Positions 23,832-34,365 of a stretch of DNA of 64,000 nucleotides are shown in pieces (positions within the stretch are counted from its first letter, which is position 1; each line of letters begins with the position of its first letter). This stretch comes from Kingdonia uniflora (Eukaryota; Streptophyta; Magnoliopsida; Ranunculales; Circaeasteraceae), in the NCBI GenBank assembly GCA_014058105.1, contig JACGCM010001659.1, positions 3,224,001 through 3,288,000 of the forward strand, in the 5' to 3' direction. A model generated the notes under the pieces. It did no database searches. It was not told the DNA's origin and was given only the letters and a program-made list of their open reading frames with translations. The position numbers and the translations under genes were made by a program.

Positions 23832-24129
23832 ATTTCTAATTTTCCAAGCACAAGATACATCTACTATTATTCCTTACATTCCAAAAGTAAGATTAAAATC
23901 TCCAACAGTATGTATATTCTTTTTTCATCAATGAAAAATTTCAAGTTTTTTCTCCCACATTACTCTCTGCAATCATACATATATTTATTTACTAAATCTC
24001 AAAAGATTAAAGAAAAGGTAATACTATCTTTCAATCAATACACATCTACCATCTCTGAAAATGATAAAGCAAAGGTAAAACTAGCTTTCATTAATCTAAC
24101 ATCTACAATACATAAATAAGCACAGTTTA

Positions 24130-27100
24130 CAACTTCTTTATGCAACCCCTTTTTGGAATACATCAGATGAAGATCTACTGACATTCGAATCCCTAGAAGA
24201 CATAAACTCTTGTGCTCTAACAACAGCCATTTCTCTACCTAATTCTACTTGTTCCCCTGTAATGGGACCAATACCAGTTTTCATAGTATTCAAACAGTTA
24301 CTTCGATCTAAGTCAACCGTACATATATAACCCATCAAAACCAGATTGTCATGCAACATGTCCCTTTCCCCCTTAAGCCTCTTCACTTCCTCCACAAAAT
24401 AGGCAATTACTGCCATTATCTTCCTTCAATGCACCTCATCCAAGGAAAGTCTATCTTGATTCGGTACGGCCAGGTTAGCAAAAAAATTACGTATAATCTA
24501 ATTTTTTTATTCAACTTTGCATAGCGAGCCTTCGCTCCCTCTAAACATCTGTCCAAATCTACTATAAGACCGTTCAAAACCATTAACGATTCCAAAGATT
24601 TACCCCGTTCGACCAGATTTTTCTCTTTATGCTCGTTTAACTCCTGTACTTCACTTCGCAACGCCAGCAACTCTGCCTCCTTTTTCTGTAAAACCTCATT
24701 TACATTATTTCTGCTAAAGCAAGTATTTTTCAGCATTTCATCCTTGTTCCTTAGAGCTTCCTCCAAATCTTTTTCCTTAATTTGAGTAATATTTAACTTA
24801 TCCTTATTCCTTCTAGTTCGCTCATTTACTTTCTTTATAGCAGCTCAAACACAAACCAAATTTGCTTTTAATGATTTGATGTAAACCTGAGCACGTGCCA
24901 ATTCAACCGCCTTCTTCCTCAATTTCTCTCTAACATTATTAAGATTCCACTTTAACTCTTTTCTTTTTGCCTCTGAGGCTCCAATACTGTATTAAGAACG
25001 ATCTGCATCTTTACTCTTCCCTGTCATTTTCCCAACATCATCTTCCAACCTCCTTAATTCAACTTCTCCACCTCACTTTGAGCACTCACTAACTTAACAT
25101 GAGCACTACTCAATTCAGCTTCCTTATTCTCAATCTTCTTATTCAGCTCGCTAACCGTCTCATCTGATTTAATTAACTTAAGCTCCAATTTTACATAATG
25201 ATCTACAATATCTTCTAATTCCTTGCGAGTCCTATCTAATTCGAGCTTAAACTCGTGATTCCACTTGATGACATCATCCTCACGTGATCGGGTAGCTTCA
25301 AGCTCGGTCTGCACAACAGTTTATAGACATAAAACTATCCAATAAAGGTTTCTCATATCAACAGTTCATACAACAGTTTACATACGTCGTTCACATCTCT
25401 TATAGTTTATTGTATATATTATAGACATGCCACAATGAGCTGATACTTCCTTAACCTTCAAGCTATGAAGATTTCTCACTTTGGTGGCCATATGCTCTAT
25501 ATTCTCAGGATCAGGATAAATAGCACGATTCTCTAATATTTTAAGGTACGCCTCTTTTTAACCCTCTCTTACTATCTATCTCAGCTTCTAACAAGATAGT
25601 CAATTGCATTAAGTTTTTAGAATTTTTTGGTGTATTTTATCTAATACAACCAAACAGGAAAGGTCAAATTTTAACGTACCTACCCCTATCTTTTCTAACT
25701 ACCTCATCTTTCTTAATTTTATCTTTGACCCATCCTAAATGAGTTGCACATAAATCACTTCAATTTGTTTTGCTAAAATCTATATATTTTCTCACCTAAA
25801 CCTCCGTGCGTGCAGTCAAGAGCGTTGTCGCATATGCAAAGTTTTTCTCCCTAGCGAGCTTTTTCTTTAATGCCTCAATTGTGACGCGCAGGTTGTTAAG
25901 TTCCTACACAACAATTTTCCTATCAAACAGTATAACAACATCCAAATTTTATTACTCAAAGCAATCAATACAAATGTTTTCCCTCCTCCAATATAGCATT
26001 TTCTAAAGACATTACAATGTATATTACTCTACCTTTTCTTGGTCCTCCCCTCCTTGGTTTTCTAATTTAGAACTGACAGAGACCGCATTTATAACTTTGA
26101 CAATCTCCTGGGGAGGAGTACTGCCAGCTTCAGGATCATCCTCTAACTCGGGCTCCTCAATGTTCAAAAATTACCCTTCCATTATAACAACAATATCGGT
26201 CTCAGAGTATCCATCCTCATGAAGCCTCTGACCGAGATTATTGCAAGCAGCAATCACGTCCTCTAAATTTTTTTTCACCTCCTATTTGAGTTGATCCATA
26301 GCTACCCAAAATAAAAACCTCAAGTTCTCAACTTCCAAACTCGAACGCACCTTCTCCTCCACAAATTTGGCTCGTACCTTTGCCAATTCTTTCTCCAACT
26401 CCACGGTCTGCTTTAGTACCAACCTCTCCCCCTATTTGAGCTGATCCATAGCTACCCGGAATCAAAACCTCAAGTTCTCAACTTCCAAACTTGAACGCAC
26501 CTTCTACTCCACAAATTTGGCTAGTACCTATGCCAATTCTTTCTCCAACTCCGCGGTTCGCTTCAGTTCCAACTTTTCTTCCTCGACACCAAGGGTGATC
26601 CCTTTCAGCATCCGAGATACCTGTACAAAACACAACTTAACACAATATGCGACTTATCAAAATAAGCACAATGAGTATGATTATTTTTTGACTTACCCTA
26701 CAAAGCTTCACACGAATTTAAGATCTGAGTTCCTCGTCGTCCTCCAAAATAACAGCTTTGAATTTCTCTTCCAGTACAACCAGCTGCACCTCTAATTCCA
26801 TTTCTACCACCCTTTCCTTTGCCTCGTTATTTACCACCAGCGGGGGACTATCAACTTTTCTCTTTTTTGAGACCATCTCGACCTCCCCACTTTCTGCGGT
26901 CACAGATTTTGAACCATCACCCTTCGCGAGTCTTATCTTCAATGTCCTTTGGCTTCCTCTACCAGAGGTCGAAGTTACAACCTTTGACTTCAGAACCATT
27001 AGTACAACTTTAGCCAAAATAGGCAGTGTACCAATGTCTGTAGATGATTCCGCTCCAACCCCAGCAAATGGGCAGCCTCCGGTCTTTTTTTTCTTGGCTT

Positions 27101-27716
27101 GTGACTTATGGACTTTAACAGATTTACTGTTTACCCTCTTAGGCCTACTTATCTCAGGTTTACCTAGTACAGATTCTAGCTCGACTCCCTCTCGGGCTAC
27201 TGTATCGATCAAGGATTCTTCATTCCTCACTTTAGAATGAGGACCAGCATACAACACAGAATATTGTCATAAACAAACATATCATTAACAATAGATATAG
27301 TTCGGTATTTTTAAGATTTACTTACATTTCTTTAAAGTTTTATATTTGAGAACTAGGGAGTCCTTTTCAGCTCGCTGAAGACACTCGCTTTTGCCCAAAT
27401 TAGATTATCATTTTATACTTTTTCAGCAGAGCTCAGGTCGAAAAATTAGGGTCGAGCCAAGCTGGAAGAGAAGTACGTACCCTCAGTAGAAGTGAAGTAT
27501 TTCACAGTATAATACTTCAAGATTTCTGAAGAAGTTAGTCTACTCTCATTCCCCTCACGGGCCGAGCTAGAAGAGAAGTACGCACCCTTCTATTTAAATT
27601 CTAACAAACGTTTATAGCCTCCCATATGCTACCATTCAACTAGGCAAGGCATACCTTGATCATATTCATGATTCCTTTAGCAAGGTTGCTTAAAGGCACC
27701 ACTAACCCATATTCGT
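24130..27716 (-). pseudogene. antisense coiled-coil gene of Tat1 (copy 1), decayed, 5' truncated
   Basis: On the strand opposite gag-pol lies a multi-exon gene matching one in Tat2 (34366-38119). From 27716 downward: a domain with GLVVPLSNLAKGIMNMIK and QLNGSIWEAINVC-like sequence (Q now a stop), resembling the plant 'Transposase_28 / gypsy-type transposon' family; an exon (about 27240-26718) with ESLIDTVAREGVELESVL and a basic stretch; coiled-coil exons with AG/GT borders (about 26630-26033, 25907-25797, 25570-25430, 25308 downward); and a C-terminal block FVEEVKRLKGERDMLHDN... ending EFMSSR. Heptad-rich, charged sequence predicts long coiled coils. A nuclear or particle-associated role is only a guess. 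Several stops and a frameshift near 24420 disable it; it is cut at 27716 by the hAT junction. Confidence 0.7.
26281..26580 (-). repeat. 150-bp in-frame tandem duplication in antisense gene copy 1
   Basis: Bases 26281-26430 and 26431-26580 are near-identical direct copies (each begins CCTATTTGAG on the plus strand). The 150-bp period is exactly 50 codons, so it lengthens the predicted coiled coil without shifting frame. Copy 2 in Tat2 lacks it. Confidence 0.8.
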
Positions 27717-29281
27717 TGTTGTGCACATATAATTAACTTGATTGTCATTGAAAGAAATTGATGAATCCGTCGAGAAGATTCGTGAGAGTGTAAGGTATTT
27801 TAGGGGGTTCCAAGGTAGAAAATAGGCTTTCAAGGATTGTGTTAAGCAACTATCATTGCCTTTCAATAAAGGCTTAAGGCAGGACGTTCCAACATGTTGG
27901 AACTCTACTATTTTATGTTAGGTAGTGCCATCTCCTATCTCGAGCCTTTATTCATTTAGCGTTGAGTAATTCCAACTATAAGCATTATCCTTCCAATGAA
28001 GAATGGGATAATGTAGATAAGATTTGTGAATTCTTGGGAGTTTTTTATAATGTAACTTGTGTGTTTTCTGGAACAAAATATCCAACTTTGAATTTATATT
28101 TTCCTCAAGTGTTCTTAATGAAACATGTATTGTCCAAGGCTATGGAAGGTGCTGATCTGTTCATGAGAAAGATGGGATTTCAAATGAACGGAAAGTTTGA
28201 GAAATATTGGACTCGTCATAATATCACTTTTGTTGTTGCTGTGGTACTAGATCCTAGATACAAACTTTAGCTTGTCGAGTTTTGCTATAAGAAAATCTAT
28301 GGCGATGACTCTCTCTAGAGATGAATGTTATTCGAGAGAAGCAAATCTATATGCAACTGTTTTCTCCAAAAAGGCATCATCTAGTGCTTCAAATAAATCA
28401 GCAAATGACTTGGTTGTTTCTAGTAGTGGAAAGAGGGGAATGGAGGTCTTAAAGGTAAAAGATCTGTTTAAGTATTATTTTATAGGTTATGGCATAATTT
28501 GTTAGACTCTAAATACTTTTATTTGTTTGTTCTTCATTTTAGGCATTTGATAAGTTTGATGATGAAGAGGTTGCATCATTTCCTCCTAAGTCCCAATTAC
28601 AATTATATTTGGATGAACCCAAGCTTAAGAGAACAAATGACTTAAACATTCTTGCATTTTGGAAGGGGAATCAATTTAGTTATCCGGAGCTTGCAATGAT
28701 GGCCAGAGATGTATTGTCAATCCTGATATTAACAGTCGCTTCAGAATCAGCTTTTAGTGTTGGCAGTAGAGTTATAGATGTTTTTCGTAGTACACTAAGG
28801 CCCGCGAATGCTGAAGCCTTGATATGCTCTCGTGATTGTATATTTCATAAACAAGGTACAATCCTTATGTTTCATTATGGTTTATACTTTTTGTTATTAT
28901 TCCTTTTCTAGTTTTCTGTTATCAACTGCTACTGATTTTCTGTTATCAACTGTTGTTGATTTTCTATTATCAATGGGCAGTGATTGCTAATATTTACTGC
29001 TTATATACTAATTATATATTGCTTATATTTTATGTTATCAATGGGCATATCCTTTATTCATCTACTACTTATACTTATTGTTGTAGTTGCTGATAATCTG
29101 ACATTATTTTGCTTCCTCAATGATTATGTTGCTGATATTATGTTGTTTCCTCAATGATTATGCCTACTCATTTAATAGTAATACATTTTATTACTTTTTA
29201 TCTTCTAATGTGATGCTAGTAATTGTTGTAGGTGATCTAATTATAGACGATTTTGAAGCAAAGCTTGAAGACATAACATAA
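27717..29281 (+). pseudogene. hAT-family transposase (RNase H-like core and hATC dimerisation domain)
   Basis: This encodes the enzyme that excises and inserts hAT elements. It starts mid-protein with CAHILNLIV, then KEIDESVEKIRESVRYFRGS and VPTCWNST, then (27962-28270) YPSNEEWDNVDKICEFLGVF and ITFVVAVVLDPRYKL, all typical of plant RICESLEEPER/zf-BED hAT proteins. A stop follows VLDPRYKL and a frame change occurs near 27920. An intron (28455-28542) precedes the hATC domain: NDLNILAFWKGNQFSYPELA, MARDVLSI, then SESAFSVGSRVIDVFRSTLR, the family's dimerisation signature. A second intron (28856-29231) leads to a short acidic last exon ending at 29281. The BED finger and first part of the core are missing. 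Confidence 0.85.
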
Positions 29282-29713
29282 GATATCATGTTGTTAGATA
29301 TTAAGGGTAAGAAGTCAAAATTTATAAGCCTAATTTCAAATGAGTTTTATATCTATTGTTACTTCTAGATATTTTTTTATAAGCAGCTCAACAAGAGAGT
29401 TGCATAGATAATGGCAAGGGAGAGGCGAGCGGAAGAGGATCTAAAGGTTGATGTAAAGAACTTAAAGTATTAATTAGCTAGTAAACAACTGACAAACTTA
29501 ACTTTGATGGTCTTAGCTTTTGGGAACCACTTTTTGGTATATATTATCATGTTTTTGTTACTAATTATATGGTATATTTGTAATATGTGGGTTTGATGAG
29601 TTTGGCATGCTCAAATGTTGTAAAATTGAATGGGTACAACAAGTTTTTGAAGAAGAATTGGTTATGTTTGGTATTATTTATTGCTGAGCAGGTTAGCTAC
29701 TTTTGGTCAGTCC
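29282..29713 (+). other. hAT 3' non-coding sequence before the Tat2 insertion
   Basis: AT-rich sequence between the last transposase exon and the Tat2 LTR. Nothing recognisable is seen apart from its continuity with 41301 onward across the Tat2 target duplication. Confidence 0.5.
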
Positions 29714-30301
29714 TGTAGGGACTTATCCCTCGAGTTAAGGATACTCGATCTCATCTATACCTCGAGTTCTATAAGACTCGACCTTATCCAGTACCAGATT
29801 CACGCTTAAACAAATACGTTAACAGTTACACATCGACCACGAACTCGAGCAGGACGTGAATCGTCCACAACAGATGTAAATAGAACAAGTCAACATAAAC
29901 CTGTCTCCCACGAGCTAGCAGTTACACACTCAACTGCCCATAACTCCCACTTTCAGGAGAATGTGTTCGAGCACGATGTCAAGCTGAGAGCAGGGTCTAT
30001 AAAAGGTCAGAGCTCCTAAGAAAATAGGGTGGCCGACAGAGAATTCTATACATACAATTATCTTATATCTAGCTATTCTATCTAAGATTAACTCTTGTAA
30101 TCAGATTCTCCCACTTCTTCAGCAATAATACTACTTTCACAAAATCCTCCACTCAAGGTCGTGGTTTTTACATATTCACAGGTTTTCCACGCTAAATTTC
30201 CTGTGTCAAGTGTTATCTCTTATTTAATTCTTGGCATAGTACTTCTTGGTGTAAGGATCGATTTCAAGCCAGTTCGAGCTTTACAAAATCTGGTCCCTAC
30301 A
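29714..30301 (+). repeat. 5' LTR of Tat2
   Basis: Begins TGTAGGGACTTATCCCTCGA and ends GGTCCCTACA, so the tips are short inverted repeats. A TATA box (TCTATAAAAG) lies at 29997-30006. A GCGCTGTCAGTGGG-type primer site follows at 30302-30320. Confidence 0.95.
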
Positions 30302-30385
30302 TTTGGCGCTGTCAGTGGGAACGCACAATTTTTTCAGCATACTTAAGGACCACAATTGATACTTATCAATCGAGTAGTATTTAAT

Positions 30386-31080
30386 TATGGTTTAAACACG
30401 TCAGTCTTCGGGAGCTCAGCCTAAAAGTTCGAGGGAACCTGATCGGGTTGCCGAGCTTCGGGCGAGCTTAATTGCCGAAGCCAAGAAATGGAGTCAGCTC
30501 AAGCATCAGCTATTGGAAGATCGAGAACTCCGCGAGAAGGAATCAGAACGAGAGTGTCAAGCTCGAGTTCTAGAGATAAAGAAGCAAGAAGCTCAGATGT
30601 AAGCTTTTCAAACAGCTCTGAAGGCATTACAGAGCAACTAACCACCACCAGCCCTGAGAGAGTGCGAAACAGTACCAACAATCTTAAGAGTTTCCATTCA
30701 CGAGAGGTTAGGGGCACATGAGGTACATAGTACAAACATTTCTAGGATTTATTGTGAGGATCCACAAGCACCGATAGTCTAAATTCATTTGGGACAGGAG
30801 GCACAGACAGATATCAGTAGAGATCGCAGACCATCCAAGCAGCCCGAGGAAGTCTTGCGACCTCCTTACCAAGCCCCGCTTCTTGAACGTGTGAGCGAGG
30901 AAACAAGTGACCACGTTCCCAGACTCATACGTCAAGAAATTCTGATAGTTCCAGCAGCTCTGGTAGTTCCAGCAATTCCAGCAGCTCCTATCCCTCAGCA
31001 TTATATTTCTCAGGAACTCATGGACCAGCGTATCAGAGAGATCATCGAACCAACGGCTTTAGACGCGAAGGATGACACAC
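30386..31080 (+). pseudogene. Tat2 gag, N-terminal part only
   Basis: Starting near 30386 the plus strand gives a charged, helix-rich gag start (PDRVAELRASLIAEAKKWSQ, KHQLLEDRELREKESERE), then proline-rich sequence (LVVPAIPAAPIPQHYISQEL near 30960). Stops and a frame change are present. It joins at about 31075-31085 to RNase H sequence. The capsid blocks visible in Tat1 (for example MELPIGFHTPK) are absent, so the deletion starts within gag. Confidence 0.7.
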
Positions 31081-31084
31081 ACAA

Positions 31085-32740
31085 ATCGAGAAATCCATCC
31101 GTCTCGACTTCGAAGCCTTGAACAATGTTACAGAGTATGAGGCACTCATTCACGGTCTGGACATGGCTCTCGAACTCGGAATCACTGAAATCTCAGCCTA
31201 CACAGACTCTCTTCTAATCGTTCATCACTACTCAGAACATTACAAGAAGAACGACATCATGGTCGATTATGCAGCTCTGGTTGTAGAAAAACTAAACAAA
31301 TTTCACAAAGCTACGCTCGAATACCTCCCTCAAGGAGATAATCGCCACGCTGACTCCTTGGCTTACTTAGCCGAAGTATTGGGTACAAAATCACGGCACC
31401 TTCAAATCGAGGTTATTTATAGCTTCAGTATTAATCGTACTACGATATATACGATTAACACTGGGGGCAATGAAATGGCGGAAGATGATTGGAGGAAACC
31501 TTTCATTACTTATCTCGGTCAGGATAACTCATGCAACGGGCCACTACCAGATGATCCACAGCAGCTCAGACACATCGTCGAGAATTTAAAACGTTACACA
31601 GTCCAACCAAACAGCGATCTCTACAAATGCTCGGTCACTGGTCCATACCTCAAGTGCCTCTCTAAGGAACTTGCCGACAACATGCTTCGAGATCTACATA
31701 AAGGAATCTGCAGATCCCATACCGCAGAACGAGCTCTTGCTAACAGAGCTATTAACCAAGGTGTGTTTTGGCCAAAGATGCGGAAGCAAGCTGAAGAATA
31801 CTCAAGGAAATGCGATGTATGTCAACGTCATGGAAATCAAATTCGGGCCCCTGCCCTCGAACTCAATGCCAGTAAGGTGTACTAGCCGTTCAAGCGATGG
31901 GAACTCGATCTAGTTGGTGAATTCTCCAATACTCTGGGAAATAGGAAATTTCTTCTTGTTGCCACGAATTACTTCACCAAATGGGTCGAAGCAGTTCCTC
32001 TATGAAAAACTCGAGAAGAAGAGGTCATTTCTTTCATATGGCAGTATATCATCACAAGATTTGGTTGTCCACATTTGATCCGTATCGATAACGGTCATCA
32101 ATTCGTTGGAGCAAAGGTGGTAGCATTTCTCAACAAACACAACATAATCCATTCTCCATCAAACCCATACTACCCCCAGGGAAACAGACAGGCAGATATC
32201 ACAAACAAGATCTATAGATGGTCTCAAAAAGCGCCTTATTTTATAGAAGAAAGGTAACTGGATACGTGAATTGCCTCACGTCTTATGGGCTTATCGAACT
32301 ATGCCCCAGAAGTTAATACAATGCTCTTCTTTTCTGCTTGCCTATGGAACTGAAGCAGTCATCCCAACGAAGTACCACCATCCTGTGAGAGACCACGAGC
32401 TCACAGACGAAGAAAATGAATTCGAATTGGTTAGCAATCTCAATTAGATCGATGAGACACGAGATCTAGCTATTGCAAATCTTGGTCGATATCATCAAAC
32501 GCTAGCAAATTCATACAACAAACGAGTTCACATTCAGAAGTTCGCTATCAACGACTCGGTCCTTCGAGAAATCCCTGATAACAGAAAAGATCCACATACT
32601 GGGAAACTAGCAGAAACTGGGAAGGTCCTTTCATGGTCATAGGTTGAACTGGCCTGGGTTCATACTATCTCATGACGGAAGCTGGTGACAAAATTCCAAA
32701 TCCATGAAATACAAGAAGATTGAAGTTATATCAACGCTGA
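31085..32740 (+). pseudogene. Tat2 pol remnant: archaeal-type RNase H and integrase
   Basis: The frame opens within RNase H (EKSIRLDFEALNNVTEYEAL, IHGLDMALELG, YTDSLLIVHHYSEHY). A 255-codon open frame from the internal ATG at 31118 runs into the integrase zinc domain (LHKGICRSHTAERALANRA, then CDVCQRHGNQ). The integrase core continues to 32740 with a few stops (WELDLVGEF near 31900, RIDNGHQFVGAK near 32078, NPYYPQGNRQADITNK near 32165). RNase H would remove RNA from hybrid strands and integrase would insert the cDNA. This is better preserved than Tat1, with stops near 31885, 32004 and 32233. RT and protease are missing, so the product could not be functional alone. Confidence 0.85.
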
Positions 32741-32925
32741 GCAGCTCCTTCGTCACTCAGCAGCGTTCAATCCACCTCGAGATTTTACCTCCAATGTATG
32801 TACAAACTCTTTTCAATCAATGAAATCTTTTTTTATCACAAGAATCCCTCCTATACAATTCCACTTCATCTCCATCCAAGGGTAAAAGCGTAGTTTATCC
32901 TAGCTCGATCCCTAAAGGTAAACCA

Positions 32926-34230
32926 CATCCAACATTGGTAATGGCATAGATAATACTAGCCTAACTCCTGAGGATACTCATACATCTAAAGACGGGGGCC
33001 ATAATGAACCTCTTAGCCTGAAGATAACAAGCCTAAAGTACGAGTGAGGAAAAAACTTGTTCGCTGCCGCTAAACTCCAACATCCAACATTGGTAATGGC
33101 ATAGATAATACTAGCCTAACTCTTGTGAATACTCATACATCTAAAGGCGAGGGGCCATAACGAACCTCTTAGCCTGAAGATAACAAGCCTAAAGCACGAG
33201 TGAGGAAAAAACATGCTCGCTGCCACTAAGCTCTAACATCCAACATTGGTAATTGCATAGATAGTACTAGCCTAACTCCTGAGGATACTCATACATCCGA
33301 AAGCGGGGGCCATAATGAACCTCTTAGCCTGAAGATAACAAGCCTAAAGCACGAGTGAGGAAAAAACATGCTCGCTGCCACTAAGCTCCAACATCCAACA
33401 TTGGTAATGGCATAGATAATACTAGCCTAACTCCTGAGGATACTCATACATCTGAAGGCGGGGGCCATAACGAACCTCTTAGCCTGAAGATAACAAGCCT
33501 AAAGTACGAGTGAGGAAAAAACTTGCTCGTTGCCGCTAAGCTCCAACATCCAACATTGGTAATGGCATAGATAATACTAGCCTAACTCCTGAGGATACTC
33601 ATACATCCGAAGGCGGGGGCCATGACGAACCTCTTAGCTTGAAGATAACAAGCCTAAAGCACGAGTGAGAAAATAACTTGTTCACTGCCGTTAAGCTCCA
33701 ACATCCGACATTGGTAATGACATAGATAATACTAGCCTAACTCCTGAGGATACTCATACATCCGAAGGCGGGGGCCATACCGAACCTCTTAGCCTGAAGA
33801 TAATAAGCCTAAAGCACGAGTGAGGAAAAAACTTGATCGCTGCCGCTAAACTCCAATATCCAATATGGTATCAAGGCATATATAATACTAGCCGAACCCC
33901 TGAGGATACAAAAACCTTCAGGACTGGGGCCATAAAGAGCCTCAGCCTGCGGGATCAGGCCTAAAGAACGAGTGATACGTTGCTCGCTGCCGATAAGCCC
34001 AACTCTCCAATATGGTATCAAGGCATAGATAATACTAGCGGAACCCCTGAGGAAGCACAAATCTGAGGTGGAGGCCATAAAGAACCTCTTAGCCTGCGGT
34101 GACCGCCTAAAAGTACGAGCAAAGATAATACTAGCTCGTTACCGTTAAGCCTCCCTGACGTCCAAGGGTTGAAGTACAGATAATACTTACTTCTGCACCC
34201 ACGGACTTTCTTCTAATTCAATGGGTCAAA
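32926..34230 (+). repeat. tandem array, about 155-bp unit, eight full copies plus a partial
   Basis: Unit starts (CATCCAACATTGGTAATGGC-type) fall at 32926, 33081, 33237, 33392, 33547, 33702, 33857 and 34003, with a decayed ninth near 34149. The first six spacings are 155-156 bp and the last two about 146. Each unit holds GAACCTCTTAGCCTGAAGAT and CACGAGTGAGGAAAAAAC. It lies between integrase and the antisense gene. Tat1 has no such array there (only about 300 bp, 23832-24130). Confidence 0.93.
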
Positions 34231-34365
34231 CCAAAGAATAACATCTACTGCAGGTGTGGAAATATTATTTTCTCATATCAGCATTCCAAATTACAACGCT
34301 CATCTCAAAGCCCTACATCAAGCACTGAAGCAACAACATCTGCTGCATACAAAAGGTACTCATTA

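Larger units (their letters stand above)
13238..27716 (+). mobile_element. Tat-lineage Ty3/gypsy element 'Tat1', 3' end missing
   Basis: Order on the plus strand: 5' LTR (13238-13725), primer site, gag, [CACTA insertion 15387-19808], protease, RT, two RNase H domains, integrase, then a coiled-coil gene on the opposite strand. The second, archaeal-type RNase H after the normal one, and an extra frame between pol and the 3' LTR, are known traits of the Tat lineage. No 3' LTR is present: the antisense gene stops at about 27716, where hAT transposase sequence begins. All frames are broken, so the copy cannot move by itself. The LTR is clearly related to those of Tat2 (29714-41300) but much more diverged. 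Confidence 0.85.

Noticed and set aside
26758..27240. 160-codon plus-strand frame rich in Ser/Thr
   Set aside because: Exact antisense of the conserved exon of antisense gene copy 1; the minus strand has the homologue in Tat2.
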